Below the pieces are notes generated by a model. It was not told where the DNA came from. It saw only the letters and a list, made by a program, of their open reading frames with translations, and searched no databases. The position numbers and the translations under genes were made by a program. Positions 15,938 to 25,436 of a DNA stretch of 37,524 nucleotides are shown here, in pieces (positions within the stretch are counted from its first letter, which is position 1; every line of letters starts with the position of its first letter). This DNA is from Thermodesulfovibrionales bacterium (GTDB lineage: Bacteria; Nitrospirota; Thermodesulfovibrionia; Thermodesulfovibrionales; UBA9159): positions 1-37,524 of the forward strand of contig DASRZP010000071.1 in the NCBI GenBank assembly GCA_035686305.1, in the 5' to 3' direction.

Positions 15938-16996
15938 TTGGAAGAGGATGATCTCATAGCGCAGGTAAAGCTGAACTGCAATATCTCGGACGCGAAGTCC
16001 TGGGGATTTTATTCGATCTGCGGGCTCCTCTTGAGGCTCAGGGAACTCTACCGGAGTGAACACAGCCTTATGCCCTGGGATGCAATACCGCAGACAGAGA
16101 TATCCGAATGGATCGGCTCAAGAGAAAAAGACTGGGAGAGACTGGGAGAAGACGACCTCCATGAAATGGAGATCGATGAAAGACGGTATGATCCCTTTGC
16201 CGTTCATGAGATAAACATTGCCCTGAAGAGCCATGGCCTTCTCTACGGAGGCGGTTATGGCATGTTTCATAAGCCCACCTTCTTTCTCGCACTTCGCAGC
16301 GACGAGCGTGAACTCTATGATTATCACATCTATTATGCCGGCAGGGAACTTTGTCGCGATATATCGGCGTCTGTAGCAATGCTTCAGGGAAGATGCATAT
16401 TCATACGACAGGAACAGATCAATCTTCTCCTCTGGGAAAAGCTGGCGGAATCAAAGGCACGGAGGTTCAGGGGCTTTTTGGAAGAGGCATTTTCCTCCTA
16501 TGGCGTCGAAAGAAGAGAGGAATTGTCAGGAGCACTGCAGGAGAAGATCAGGACAATCTCCCGCGACATCACCGACCTCTTTCTCTTCCATGAAATCGGC
16601 GAGGCCTTTGAAGATGATCGCTCTGAGGAGTGGCTGTCGATCCTTGACACGACGCAGGACAAATGGACCGAAATCTACCTCAGGGGCATCAAAGACCTCC
16701 TCGCAGATACCTCTGAGAAGGGACCCCTTCAGTTCATCATGAATCGGAAAAACGTGGGGCTCATGAATTTCTATATGGCTCTCATCCTTGGCATACGAAA
16801 GGAGCTCTTTCCCGAGATGATCGATGCCTTTGGCCGCTTTACAGTCAATGGTGACTGGTCTCTCATCGAGGAGGCCAGGTCAGAGGGTTACCGGAAGGCC
16901 TCAGGACTGAAAAGCGAAATTCTGTCCCTCGCAGGTGGAAGGACGGAAATAATCAAGGACTATCTTAAGACCCGGAAAAAGGGTGGATGGCGTTGA
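15938..16996 (+). CDS. Sfum_1244-like protein (DUF6866 type), unknown function
   Basis: The protein has about 353 residues and shows the conserved opening LIAQVKLNCNISDAKSWGFY-SICGLLLRLRELYR and then a DWERL/DLHEMEI segment, as in proteins named Sfum_1244 in anaerobes. GLLYGGGYGMFHKPTFFLA follows, and then a long helical C-terminal half. It has no signal peptide or membrane helix and no cofactor motif that I recognise. The reading frame is open from GTG 15854, but a TTG at 15938 has TAGGAG 8 bases upstream and puts the conserved segment at the N-terminus, so I prefer it. The stop is three bases before the SAM synthetase ATG, implying a two-gene operon. Confidence 0.65.
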   Translation: MEEDDLIAQVKLNCNISDAKSWGFYSICGLLLRLRELYRSEHSLMPWDAIPQTEISEWIGSREKDWERLGEDDLHEMEIDERRYDPFAVHEINIALKSHGLLYGGGYGMFHKPTFFLALRSDERELYDYHIYYAGRELCRDISASVAMLQGRCIFIRQEQINLLLWEKLAESKARRFRGFLEEAFSSYGVERREELSGALQEKIRTISRDITDLFLFHEIGEAFEDDRSEEWLSILDTTQDKWTEIYLRGIKDLLADTSEKGPLQFIMNRKNVGLMNFYMALILGIRKELFPEMIDAFGRFTVNGDWSLIEEARSEGYRKASGLKSEILSLAGGRTEIIKDYLKTRKKGGWR

Positions 16997-16999
16997 CCG

Positions 17000-18202
17000 A
17001 TGATCGCTGTCGAGACCTATAGGGGAACTCCGGTCACCGCACACCGTGTCGAGATCGTCGAGAGAAAGGGTACCGGACATCCGGACTTCATGTGCGACTC
17101 CATTATGGAGGCAATATCCGTAGCCCTGAGCAGGGAATACGAGAAGACCTTCGGAACGATCCTCCATCACAATATCGATAAAGGTCTCCTCGCAGCAGGC
17201 AGGACATCGAAGACCTTCGGCGGAGGCAGGGTCATAAGGCCCATGGAGCTTACCATCGGAGACAGGGCCACATTCATGGGAGACGGCAAAGAGATACCGG
17301 TAAAGGAGATCGCAAGAGAATCAGCAAAGGAGTGGATACGGAAACATCTGCGATTTGTCGACCCTGAGAAGCATGTCAGATACCGGGTTGTCCTTGCGCC
17401 GGGCTCAGAAGAACTTACCGACATATTCAGGAGATCGGGAAAAATCAGACCGGCGAATGACACGTCTGCGGCCGTGGGCTACTACCCCATGAGTCCCACG
17501 GAGACCGTCGTCCTTGAACTCGAAAGATACCTAAATTCAAGAAATTTCAAAACACAATACCCCGACACCGGAGAAGACATAAAGGTGATGGGGCTTCGCT
17601 CGGGTAATGCTCTCGATCTGACGGTGGCAATGCCCCTTCTCGCTCACTTCATCAGTTCAGAGGAAGAATATTTTTCCAGGAAAGATGTGATCCTCAGGGA
17701 TATGGCCGGGTTTCTCAGGAGGTATACAGGCTTCGGAGAGGTCAGGGTTCACTTCAATACCCTTGACGAGAGAGGCAGAGGTCTGAATGGAATCTATTTG
17801 AGTCTCCTCGGAACATCCGCTGAGGATGCTGATTCAGGCCAGGTAGGACGGGGCAACAGGGTAAATGGTCTCATCTCGATGAACAGACCCATGGGAACAG
17901 AAGCCGCAGCAGGGAAAAACCCCGTCAGCCACGTGGGGAAGATCTATAATGTTCTGGCACACTCTCTGGCGCGCAGGATTTACGGAGAGATCGAAGGTCT
18001 GAGCGAAGTGTATATCCTTCTCCTCAGCACGATAGGGACACCCATTGACAAACCCCAGATGGCTTCAGCGCAGGTCTTGACTCATGGAAGGCTGAAGCTG
18101 AGGGATATTTCGAAGAAGATCACCGCAATCATCGAGAGAGAACTGGCCGATATTAGGAAGTTTTGCAAGGAGCTCAGCAGGGGGAAATATCCGGTGTGCT
18201 GA
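17000..18202 (+). CDS. mat: archaeal-type S-adenosylmethionine synthetase
   Basis: This 400-residue methionine adenosyltransferase is of the archaeal family, which is distinct in sequence from bacterial MetK. Diagnostic segments are VERKGTGHPDFMCDSIMEAIS near 16-36, HHNIDKGLLAAGRTSKTFGGG, AANDTSAAVGYYPMSPTE-like DTSAAVGYYP, DIKVMGLR, DSGQVGRGNRVNGLISMNRP and AGKNPVSHVGKIYNVLAH. It makes SAM from ATP and methionine in the cytoplasm. It is co-transcribed with the Sfum_1244-like gene and is convergent with argS, 13 bases away. No canonical metK is in the window, so whether this is the only SAM synthetase cannot be told here. Length is typical for the family. Confidence 0.93.
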   Translation: MIAVETYRGTPVTAHRVEIVERKGTGHPDFMCDSIMEAISVALSREYEKTFGTILHHNIDKGLLAAGRTSKTFGGGRVIRPMELTIGDRATFMGDGKEIPVKEIARESAKEWIRKHLRFVDPEKHVRYRVVLAPGSEELTDIFRRSGKIRPANDTSAAVGYYPMSPTETVVLELERYLNSRNFKTQYPDTGEDIKVMGLRSGNALDLTVAMPLLAHFISSEEEYFSRKDVILRDMAGFLRRYTGFGEVRVHFNTLDERGRGLNGIYLSLLGTSAEDADSGQVGRGNRVNGLISMNRPMGTEAAAGKNPVSHVGKIYNVLAHSLARRIYGEIEGLSEVYILLLSTIGTPIDKPQMASAQVLTHGRLKLRDISKKITAIIERELADIRKFCKELSRGKYPVC

Positions 18203-18215
18203 CTGGAGCGTCGGA

Positions 18216-19856
18216 TTACATCTTCTCGGGTGCACTGAGACCAAGGATCTCGAGGCCATCTCTCAGTGCGATCCGTACAGCATCGCAGAGGGCAAGGCGT
18301 GCCTTGGTGAGTTCAGCATCTTCAGTGATTACCCGATACCTGTTGTAGTAAGGATGGAACAGTGCCGCCAGTTCCTGGAGATAGAATGTTATCCTGTGAG
18401 GTTCACGGGAAAGGACGGCCCCTGTAAAGATCATGGGATACGTCAGGAGCTTCTTAACCATCCTCAGTTCTTCCGGCGCCGAGAGAAGAGCGGTGTCGGC
18501 TTCCTGAAGGTCTTCCGGCCTTATCCCCTTTTCTCCGGCCTTGCCGAAGATACTGTTGATCCTGGCATTCGCGTACTGCACATAGAAGACCGGGTTCTCT
18601 GCTGACTGCTCCTTCGCCACCTCAAGGTCGAATTCAAGATGGCTGTCAGGCCGTCTCGTGAGAAAGATGAACTTCGTCGTATCTGCTCCGACTTCGTCTA
18701 TCACCTCTCTCAGGGTGACAAATTCGCCGGCCCTCTTTGACATCTGGACAGGTTTCCCTCCCCTGAGAAGGGTCACCATCTGAACAAGGAGGACCCTGAG
18801 GTGGTCAGGCGGATACCCCAATGCCTCGATCACAGCCTTCAGCCTCGAAATATATCCATGATGGTCTGCGCCCCAGATATCGACGATCTCATCAAAGCCC
18901 TTCTCGATCTTCTTCCTGTGATAAGCGATGTCCGAAGCGAAATAGGTATACTCCCCGTCGCTCTTGACGATGACCCTGTCTTTGTCGTCATGGAACCTCG
19001 TTGCCTGAAACCAAAGGGCGCCGTCCTTCTCATAGAGATGTCTCCGGTGCCTGAGATCATCAACCGCGTTCTCCACATCATTCGTTGTGTAAAGCTCGCG
19101 CTCGCTCTGCCAGGCATCAAAGACGATTCCAAAGTCCTTCAGGTCCTTCTCTATCTCCCTGAGCATCTCCCTATAGGAAAAATCTGTAAAGAACTCTGCA
19201 GCATCCTGAAAGCTCGTCTCGGAATATCTCTTTCCCTGGAGATCGATGATCTTCCTTGCTATGCCCTCAATATAGCCTCCCCGGTATCCATCTTCAGGAA
19301 AGGGATACTCAATCCCGAGGAACTGTTGGTACTTCGCGAAGACCGAGAGTCCCAGGATCTTCACCTGTCTCCCTGCGTCATTGATGTAATATTCCCTCTC
19401 AACCTCATATCCTCCGGCCTCGAGGAGGTTTGAGAGCGCTGCGCCAACGGCAGCGCCCCGTCCGTGGCCCAGGTGTAACGGCCCCGTCGGATTGGCGCTC
19501 ACAAATTCTATCTGTATCCTCTTTCCCTTGCCCACCTCTTCCCTCAAAAAGGCCTTCTTATGCTTCAGGAGGTCCATGAATTGGGCAGAAAGGTATTTCC
19601 TTGAGAAGGTGAAGTTTATGAAACCGGGCCCGGCGATCTCGATCTTTTCGAAGGCCTCCAGGGTTCCAAGGGAACGGACGATCTCCTCAGCGATCTTCCT
19701 CGGTGATTGCCTGAGGGCCTTTGCCAGACCCATGGCGACGGGAGTCGAAAGATCCCCGAAATGTTCTTCCCGCGGTATTTCGAGTTCCACCGAAATACCC
19801 TCACCGCCGATCCTCTGTACAACCTGTTCTATGATCGTCTTTACGCTCTTCTTCAT
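18216..19856 (-). CDS. argS: arginyl-tRNA synthetase
   Basis: This class I aminoacyl-tRNA synthetase has about 546 residues. The N-terminal Add-1 domain (EEHFGDLSTPVAMGLAKAL) recognises the tRNA D-loop. The HIGH signature appears as PTGPLHLGHGRGAAVG. The VWGADHHGYISRLKA-type segment (DIWGADHHGYISRLKAVIEA) and a KMSKS-like QMSKRAGEFVTLREVIDE complete the active site. The C-terminal DALR anticodon domain ends FHPYYNRYRVITEDAELTKARLAL and ALRDGLEILGLSAPEKM. The frame is open to GTG at 19877, but the ATG at 19856 gives the usual ArgS N-terminus; neither has a clear ribosome site. Confidence 0.96.
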   Translation of the reverse strand: MKKSVKTIIEQVVQRIGGEGISVELEIPREEHFGDLSTPVAMGLAKALRQSPRKIAEEIVRSLGTLEAFEKIEIAGPGFINFTFSRKYLSAQFMDLLKHKKAFLREEVGKGKRIQIEFVSANPTGPLHLGHGRGAAVGAALSNLLEAGGYEVEREYYINDAGRQVKILGLSVFAKYQQFLGIEYPFPEDGYRGGYIEGIARKIIDLQGKRYSETSFQDAAEFFTDFSYREMLREIEKDLKDFGIVFDAWQSERELYTTNDVENAVDDLRHRRHLYEKDGALWFQATRFHDDKDRVIVKSDGEYTYFASDIAYHRKKIEKGFDEIVDIWGADHHGYISRLKAVIEALGYPPDHLRVLLVQMVTLLRGGKPVQMSKRAGEFVTLREVIDEVGADTTKFIFLTRRPDSHLEFDLEVAKEQSAENPVFYVQYANARINSIFGKAGEKGIRPEDLQEADTALLSAPEELRMVKKLLTYPMIFTGAVLSREPHRITFYLQELAALFHPYYNRYRVITEDAELTKARLALCDAVRIALRDGLEILGLSAPEKM

Positions 19857-20047
19857 CGTGATAAAGTTTAATCGCACCGCTGGTTAAAGTCAATCGTTTT
19901 GGAAACAAAAAAGAGCGTGGTCAAGAAGTGGCAGAGACTTTGACCTATGAGTCATCCATCGTCATGCCGGGAACGGTCGCCCGCTTCGTGACAGACTTCC
20001 AGGGCCGTACCGTTGAGATTTTTTAGGCCTCTCTTTAAACTAATGCC

Positions 20048-20293
20048 ATGAGACTTCTGCCGGCAATGATGGCGATAATTCTCCTGTTTCTCATAGCGTT
20101 TCTTTTCAAAGGATACAATCTGAAGAGACAGGGGTATCAGATCACCGGTCTTTCCAAAAAGGCGACGCGCGCACTGACCATAGTCATCCTGATCCTGATT
20201 GTGGGTCTCCTGTTTAGGGTCATGGGGAAGATAGCAGTCCTCATCGGTGTTCTCATCGCTATTATTTATCTTATGAGCCTGAAGAAAAGCTAG
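20048..20293 (+). CDS. small two-helix membrane protein, unknown
   Basis: This 81-residue protein has a first hydrophobic helix at about 3-20, a basic loop (YNLKRQGYQITGLSKKATRA) and a second, longer hydrophobic stretch at about 42-76, ending in a short basic tail. It has no recognised domain. It lies alone between argS and the convergent hypE, whose stop abuts its own. Codon use looks normal and the membrane layout makes a real gene likely. Confidence 0.55.
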   Translation: MRLLPAMMAIILLFLIAFLFKGYNLKRQGYQITGLSKKATRALTIVILILIVGLLFRVMGKIAVLIGVLIAIIYLMSLKKS

Positions 20294-21295
20294 TCAGCAT
20301 ATCCTCGGCAGCTGTTCTCCAAGTAGCATATCGAGGATGCGCGTGCCGCCTATCGATGTCTCGAGGAGGACCATCCCTTCAGGAGAATTTTCCACCTCTC
20401 CTATGATCCACGCATTGGCTCCGTAAGGATGTCTCTTCATGGCTGAGATGAGAGGATCCGCATCTGCCGATGCCACAACGGCCACAAGGATCCCTTCATT
20501 CGCGATATAGAGGGGATCGAAACCGAGGAGTTCACAGGCGCCCTTTACCTGTCCCGGAACAGGAAGGGAATCCTCCCTTATTCTTATGCAGAGACCGGAC
20601 TCCTTTGCCGCCTCTTTAAGCGTCGTTGCAAGGCCTCCCCTGGTAGGGTCTCTCATAAAGTGTATCTCCTTCGAGGCCCCAAGCATCGACGATACAAGAC
20701 CGTTGAGAGGCTTCGTATCGCTCACAACAGGAGGATCAAAGGATATACCGTTTCTCTCAGCCATCACCGCTATTCCGTGATTGCCGATTTCACCGCTTAT
20801 CAGGACCTTATCGCCTTTCCTTATCCTGGAAGAAGAGATCTCCACTCCGTCGGGAACAAGTCCGATACCTGCCGTGTTGATGAATATGCCGTCACCCTTT
20901 CCCTTGTTCACGACCTTCGTATCGCCTGCAACGATCCTGACCCCTGCATATTCGGCAGCCTTTGCCATCGCTGAAACAATAGTCTTCAGGTCTGACAGCG
21001 AGAAGCCTTCTTCTATGATAAAGCCTGAAGAGAGGTAGAGAGGCCTTGCTCCGACCATGGAGAGGTCGTTTACGGTCCCATAAACAGCGAGTTCGCCGAT
21101 ATTCCCTCCCGGGAAGAAGATCGGCGAGACGACATAGGAATCTGTCGTAAAGGCAAGCCTTTCCGGATTGATACTGATATCGAGGATTGCCGAATCACCG
21201 TATCCGCTCATACCAAAGGCAGGTCCGAAATGACCTCCTATCAATTCGTGCATGAGCTTTCCGCCGCTTCCATGTCCGAGCAGTATCTTATCCAT
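20294..21295 (-). CDS. hypE: hydrogenase maturation protein HypE
   Basis: HypE dehydrates the S-carbamoyl group it receives from HypF on its C-terminal cysteine to a thiocyanate, which supplies the CN- ligands of the [NiFe] site. The 333-residue protein starts LLGHGSGGKLMHELI, has the PurM/AIR-synthase-like motifs GDSAILDIS, FTTDSYVVSPIFFPGGNIGELAVYGTVNDLSM, MRDPTRGGLATTLKE and ANEGILVAVV, and ends in PRIC, the essential terminal cysteine. It overlaps hypD by eight bases, so translation is coupled. It is the last gene of the hyp operon. Confidence 0.97.
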   Translation of the reverse strand: MDKILLGHGSGGKLMHELIGGHFGPAFGMSGYGDSAILDISINPERLAFTTDSYVVSPIFFPGGNIGELAVYGTVNDLSMVGARPLYLSSGFIIEEGFSLSDLKTIVSAMAKAAEYAGVRIVAGDTKVVNKGKGDGIFINTAGIGLVPDGVEISSSRIRKGDKVLISGEIGNHGIAVMAERNGISFDPPVVSDTKPLNGLVSSMLGASKEIHFMRDPTRGGLATTLKEAAKESGLCIRIREDSLPVPGQVKGACELLGFDPLYIANEGILVAVVASADADPLISAMKRHPYGANAWIIGEVENSPEGMVLLETSIGGTRILDMLLGEQLPRIC

Positions 21296-22352
21296 AGTGG
21301 GCTCCGTACTTATAGTAAGCCGCGCAACTCCCTTCGGTGCTCACCATGCACGCGCCCACAGGGTTCTCAGGGGTACAGGCCGTTGCGAAGAGGGGACAAT
21401 CAAGAGGAACCTTGACACCCCGCAGGACGTCGCCACAGGAACAGGCCGAGGGCTCAGGATAGAAAGGGACTTCAGGATGAAACTTCTTTATCGCATCAAA
21501 TCTCACGAATTCATCCCTGAGCTTGAGGCCGCTTCCCGGGATCAGTCCGATGCCGCGCCAGTGGGCATCGGCGGGCTCGAAATACGTGCTGATCATCGCG
21601 ACGGCCTTCGGATTGCCCTCTTCCCTTACGACCGTTTTGTATTGTATCTCGACCTCAGCCCTCTTCTCCACAAGCTGTTTTATGAGAAGATAGATTCCAG
21701 TGATAATATCCTCAGCGCCGAACCCCGTTATCACGGAGGGTATGCCGTACTGCGACGCCAGGAATTCGTAAGGATGCTTACCGATGATCGTGCTCACGTG
21801 GCCAGGGAGTATGAAGCCGTCAACCATGACATCAGCCGAATCGAGGAGCGCCTTCAGCGCGGGCGGGACGAGCTTGTGGGCAGAGTAAATATAAAAGTTG
21901 CCGACTTCACTCATCTCGGCCTCGGCGAGAGTTCCGGCGATGACAGGGGAAGTCGTTTCAAACCCTGTCGCAAAGAATACGATCTCCTTATCCTTCTCCT
22001 CCATGGCAAATTTCAGAGCATCCATGGGGGAATAGACGATCCGGATGTCGGTGCCCTCTGCCCTCACATCGTCGAGGGTCTGCCTGCCGCCGGGGACTCT
22101 CATCATATCTCCGAAGGTCATGAGAACAACCTTATCGATCTTCGAAATTGCGATGGCAGAATCGACATCTCTTATCGATGTGACACAGACCGGGCAGCCC
22201 GGGCCGCTCAACAGGCTTATCTCGTCTGGTATGACACTCCTGATGCCGTGCCTGAAAATGGCGACGGTATGGGTCCCGCAGACCTCCATGAGTTTCACCG
22301 GTCTGCCGATCCTTTCGGTCATCCGTCGTATTCCGGCAATCATCGTCTTCAT
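21288..22352 (-). CDS. hypD: hydrogenase maturation protein HypD
   Basis: This 354-residue [4Fe-4S] scaffold protein assembles, with HypC, the Fe(CN)2CO unit of [NiFe] hydrogenase. Conserved parts are LMEVCGTHTVAIFRHGIR near the N-terminus, LSGPGCPVCVTS, TFGDMMRVPG, FATGFETTSP, GFILPGHVSTIIG and the C-terminal cysteine cluster (PSACSCGDVLRG, CPLFATACTPENPVGACMVSTEGSCAAYY). GAGGAG lies 7 bases upstream of the ATG. It is separated from hypF by only 61 bases, in which the usual hypC is missing; the protein still needs a HypC-like partner from elsewhere. Confidence 0.97.
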   Translation of the reverse strand: MKTMIAGIRRMTERIGRPVKLMEVCGTHTVAIFRHGIRSVIPDEISLLSGPGCPVCVTSIRDVDSAIAISKIDKVVLMTFGDMMRVPGGRQTLDDVRAEGTDIRIVYSPMDALKFAMEEKDKEIVFFATGFETTSPVIAGTLAEAEMSEVGNFYIYSAHKLVPPALKALLDSADVMVDGFILPGHVSTIIGKHPYEFLASQYGIPSVITGFGAEDIITGIYLLIKQLVEKRAEVEIQYKTVVREEGNPKAVAMISTYFEPADAHWRGIGLIPGSGLKLRDEFVRFDAIKKFHPEVPFYPEPSACSCGDVLRGVKVPLDCPLFATACTPENPVGACMVSTEGSCAAYYKYGAHYG

Positions 22353-22413
22353 GCCATCACTCCTCGTTCATAGCCTAATATATCCGGCGTCTCGCCGCAC
22401 CGGTCCCCGAAGT

Positions 22414-24816
22414 CTATGAATCAACCTGGTCGTCAAGAACCGTCGCATGACCCTTCTTCACCCTTTCCCGCACGAGATAGGCCTGTCCGAGGGAGATGCA
22501 GGCATCGTTGCAGGGAACGGACCTGTTGAGAAAGACATTCATACCGGCGGAATTCAGTAATGCCATCGTCCTTCTGAGAAGGTACATGTTCTGAAAGGTT
22601 CCCCCGCTCAGGACAACATCCTTGAGCCCGTAGGTCCCGGAGATCCACGTTGCCAGTCTTAGTATAACATTCGAGATGGTATTGTGAAATCTGCATGATA
22701 TCAGCTCTTTTTCTTCGCCCTTCTCTATATCATGAATGATCCCGATGATCGTCTGAGAAAAATGGACAGAGGCTGTTCCGTCGAGAATGATATTAACCGG
22801 ATAAGCCTCCTCCGTCTCTTCTCCGATGAGGGATTCAAGGCTGATCGCAGCCTCCCCTTCGAAAGTGTTCCTGTCGCAAAGCCCGATAAGGGCAGAGACC
22901 GCATCAAAGAGCCTTCCTGCTCCTGACGAGAGGGGAGAGATCTTCTGAACATTCCTGACCTTCAGAACGCTTGCAATGGCCTCCTTCCCGTATCTCTCAA
23001 CAAAACCGGCCGCCTTCAGGTAATCCATTACCTCATTTCCAGCAGCGTCAGAGACATAACTAATAGCTGTCTTCCAGGGCGCCCTTATTGCTGCCTCGCC
23101 GCCCGGGAGAGGGATGTACCTGAAATGGCCTGCTCTTTCGAAGCCGTCAATATCAGCTACGAGGAATTCCCCGCCCCAGAGGTTCCCGTCTGTGCCGTAC
23201 CCTGTGCCGTCAAGAATAACGCCCATGACCTTTCTCGCTAATCCGTGTTCGGCCATAGCAGCACCCATATGAGCATAGTGGTGCTGAATGCCGAAAGTTT
23301 CAACTCCTTCTCCCCCTTCAGCGACCTGTCTTAAAGCCCATTGCGTTGAAAGATAACCCGGGTGAAGGTCATGTCCGATCGCCACGGGCTTGGCCCGGTA
23401 TATGGCTTTGATGTTTTCGAGGCACTCCTCAAAGAATCTCAGGGTCTCATAGTTCTCCATATCCCCTATATGCTGGCTCGGGATGGCAAAGGATCCCTTC
23501 GTCACGGTGAAGGTATTCTTCAGGTCTGCACCGCAGCCCATCACCTCGGGACCATCGGTTTCGAGTCTGATAGGCTCAGGAGCATACCCCCGTGAGCGGC
23601 GGATAAACCGTACGTCACCATCGACCCCCTGCCTCCTTTCGCTATCACTACACGCTCTTCGTCCTACCCGCAGCACAGAATCATCAACCCTCATGAAGAT
23701 ATCCCTGTTATGGAAAAGGACCGCATCAACGAGGGCAGATAACTTCTCCATCGCCTCGTCATCGTTCTTTACGATCGGCTCTTCAGACAGATTGCCGCTT
23801 GTCATGACGAGAGCTCTGAATTGGCAGTTGACGGAAGGGCGATCCTTAGAAAGGGGATAACGGAAGAGGAGATAATGCAGGGGGGTATAGGGCAGCATGA
23901 ATCCGAAGTGGCTGTTATTGGGAGAGAGGGCTTCAGGAAGCATGTATCCCCTGTTCGACCTCTTTCTCAGGAGAACAATGGGACGCCTGTTCGAGAGCAA
24001 GAGCCTCTTCTCTTCTTCGGAGACCTCGCAGAAGAGGCCTATCCTCTCAATATCAGGAGCCATCAGGGCAAAGGGTTTGTTGCTCCTTCTCTTTCGCTCC
24101 CGCAATTTCTCAACAGCCTCCCTGTTCTCTGCGTCGCAGGCGATATGAAACCCACCAAGCCCCTTGATCGCCACAATCTTCCCTTCCTTCAGACATGCTA
24201 CGGTCTTCTCCATCGCCTGATCACCCACAGCTGACTTTCTGCCGCAGGTGAAGGTAATGTGAGGTCCACACTTCGGGCATGCATTCGGCTGCGCGTGAAA
24301 CCTTCGGTCTTTGGGGTCGTGATACTCGCCTGAACATTCCTCGCACATGGCAAAGACCGACATGGTCGTGTTCTTCCTGTCATAGGGGACGGATCTCGTT
24401 ATGGTGTACCTTGGGCCGCAATTTGTGCAGTTAATGAAGGGATAGAGGTATCGCCTGTTCAAGGGGTCCATAAGTTCCCGTGCGCAGTCGTCACATAGGG
24501 ATACATCGGGGGAGATCAGGGTGAAAGGAGCAGTGGTGCCGTCGTCCTGACTCGCGATAATCCTGAAATCACGATAACCCTCCTCAGGCAATGGTGATAT
24601 GACGATATCGACAATCCGCGAAAGAGGAGGGGATTCTTTCGGGAGTCTTGCCACGAATTCAGGAAGCTTCTCACCTTCAACATCTATGGTCACTCCGTCG
24701 CTCGTATTCGTTACATAGCCCTTGAGATCGAGAGACGTTGCGAGGGAATAGACATACGGCCTGAACCCGACACCCTGAACAATGCCCTTTACCGCTATCT
24801 TAAGCCGCTCAGCCAT
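22414..24816 (-). CDS. hypF: carbamoyltransferase HypF
   Basis: HypF, 800 residues, uses carbamoyl phosphate and ATP to carbamoylate HypE. Domains in order: acylphosphatase (3-90, GIVQGVGFRPYVY), two zinc fingers with paired cysteines (108/111, 130/133, 158/161, 180/183), YrdC-like (about 200-385, KGLGGFHIACDA, SNKPFALM), and the Kae1-like C-terminal half with HDLHPGYLST, HHYAHMGAAMAEHG, LDGTGYGTDGNLWGGEF, GAGRLFDAVSALIG and LSGGTFQNMYLLR. It overlaps hypB by 22 bases. All catalytic landmarks are present and length is normal. Confidence 0.97.
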   Translation of the reverse strand: MAERLKIAVKGIVQGVGFRPYVYSLATSLDLKGYVTNTSDGVTIDVEGEKLPEFVARLPKESPPLSRIVDIVISPLPEEGYRDFRIIASQDDGTTAPFTLISPDVSLCDDCARELMDPLNRRYLYPFINCTNCGPRYTITRSVPYDRKNTTMSVFAMCEECSGEYHDPKDRRFHAQPNACPKCGPHITFTCGRKSAVGDQAMEKTVACLKEGKIVAIKGLGGFHIACDAENREAVEKLRERKRRSNKPFALMAPDIERIGLFCEVSEEEKRLLLSNRRPIVLLRKRSNRGYMLPEALSPNNSHFGFMLPYTPLHYLLFRYPLSKDRPSVNCQFRALVMTSGNLSEEPIVKNDDEAMEKLSALVDAVLFHNRDIFMRVDDSVLRVGRRACSDSERRQGVDGDVRFIRRSRGYAPEPIRLETDGPEVMGCGADLKNTFTVTKGSFAIPSQHIGDMENYETLRFFEECLENIKAIYRAKPVAIGHDLHPGYLSTQWALRQVAEGGEGVETFGIQHHYAHMGAAMAEHGLARKVMGVILDGTGYGTDGNLWGGEFLVADIDGFERAGHFRYIPLPGGEAAIRAPWKTAISYVSDAAGNEVMDYLKAAGFVERYGKEAIASVLKVRNVQKISPLSSGAGRLFDAVSALIGLCDRNTFEGEAAISLESLIGEETEEAYPVNIILDGTASVHFSQTIIGIIHDIEKGEEKELISCRFHNTISNVILRLATWISGTYGLKDVVLSGGTFQNMYLLRRTMALLNSAGMNVFLNRSVPCNDACISLGQAYLVRERVKKGHATVLDDQVDS

Positions 24817-25436
24817 TCAGTCCAGCGGTCAAGCCCCTCGCCGGTCTTGCAGGAGACCTCAAAAATCCTGATTCCGGGATTGAGAGACATGGCGTCTTTT
24901 CTGATCTTGCCGATATCGGTGTTCATGTAAGGAAGGAGGTCAACCTTGTTCAAAACCAGTGCAGAAGATTCCTGGAACATGAGAGGGTACTTTAGTGGTT
25001 TGTCATGGCCCTCGGTGATGCTCAGTACCATCGCCTTGAGGTCCTCACCGACCTTAAACTCAGCCGGACAGACGAGATTTCCAACATTCTCGATGACGAG
25101 CATATCGAGGTCTTTCAGAGGAAGATCATCCAAGACCTCGCTGATCATGTTCGCATCGAGGTGACAGGCCCCTCCCGTATTGATCTGCACCACCGGCACG
25201 CCGGTGCCGTTAATCCGCTCGGCGTCGTCGCTTCCGGCAATATCACCTTCAATCACGCCGATCTTCATACTGTCCTTCAGGCCCAGGATCGTCCTTTCGA
25301 GGAGCGCTGTCTTCCCTGCGCCGGGCGCGCCCATGAGGTTCATCACAAAAACGCCGGCCTTTCTGAACCTCTTCCGGTTCTCCTCTGCCAGTCGTTCGTT
25401 CGCCTCGAGTATCTTTGTAACAACCTTCACCTTCAT
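24795..25436 (-). CDS. hypB: hydrogenase nickel-incorporation GTPase HypB
   Basis: This 213-residue SIMIBI GTPase delivers nickel to the hydrogenase large subunit with HypA. G-motifs: GAPGAGKTALLER (P-loop), GDIAGSDDAERI, ENVGNLVCPAEF and LNKVDLLPY; the metal site at the dimer interface is in TGGACHLDANMI (Cys-His). The N-terminal CxxCGC nickel site and the His-rich tract of some HypB proteins are absent, so only the interface site would bind metal. It overlaps hypA by four bases (ATGA). Confidence 0.96.
   Translation of the reverse strand: MKVKVVTKILEANERLAEENRKRFRKAGVFVMNLMGAPGAGKTALLERTILGLKDSMKIGVIEGDIAGSDDAERINGTGVPVVQINTGGACHLDANMISEVLDDLPLKDLDMLVIENVGNLVCPAEFKVGEDLKAMVLSITEGHDKPLKYPLMFQESSALVLNKVDLLPYMNTDIGKIRKDAMSLNPGIRIFEVSCKTGEGLDRWTEWLSGLR

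Noticed and set aside
21252-22373. 373-codon plus-strand frame
   Set aside because: It is the exact shadow of hypD; the minus strand encodes all HypD cysteine motifs.
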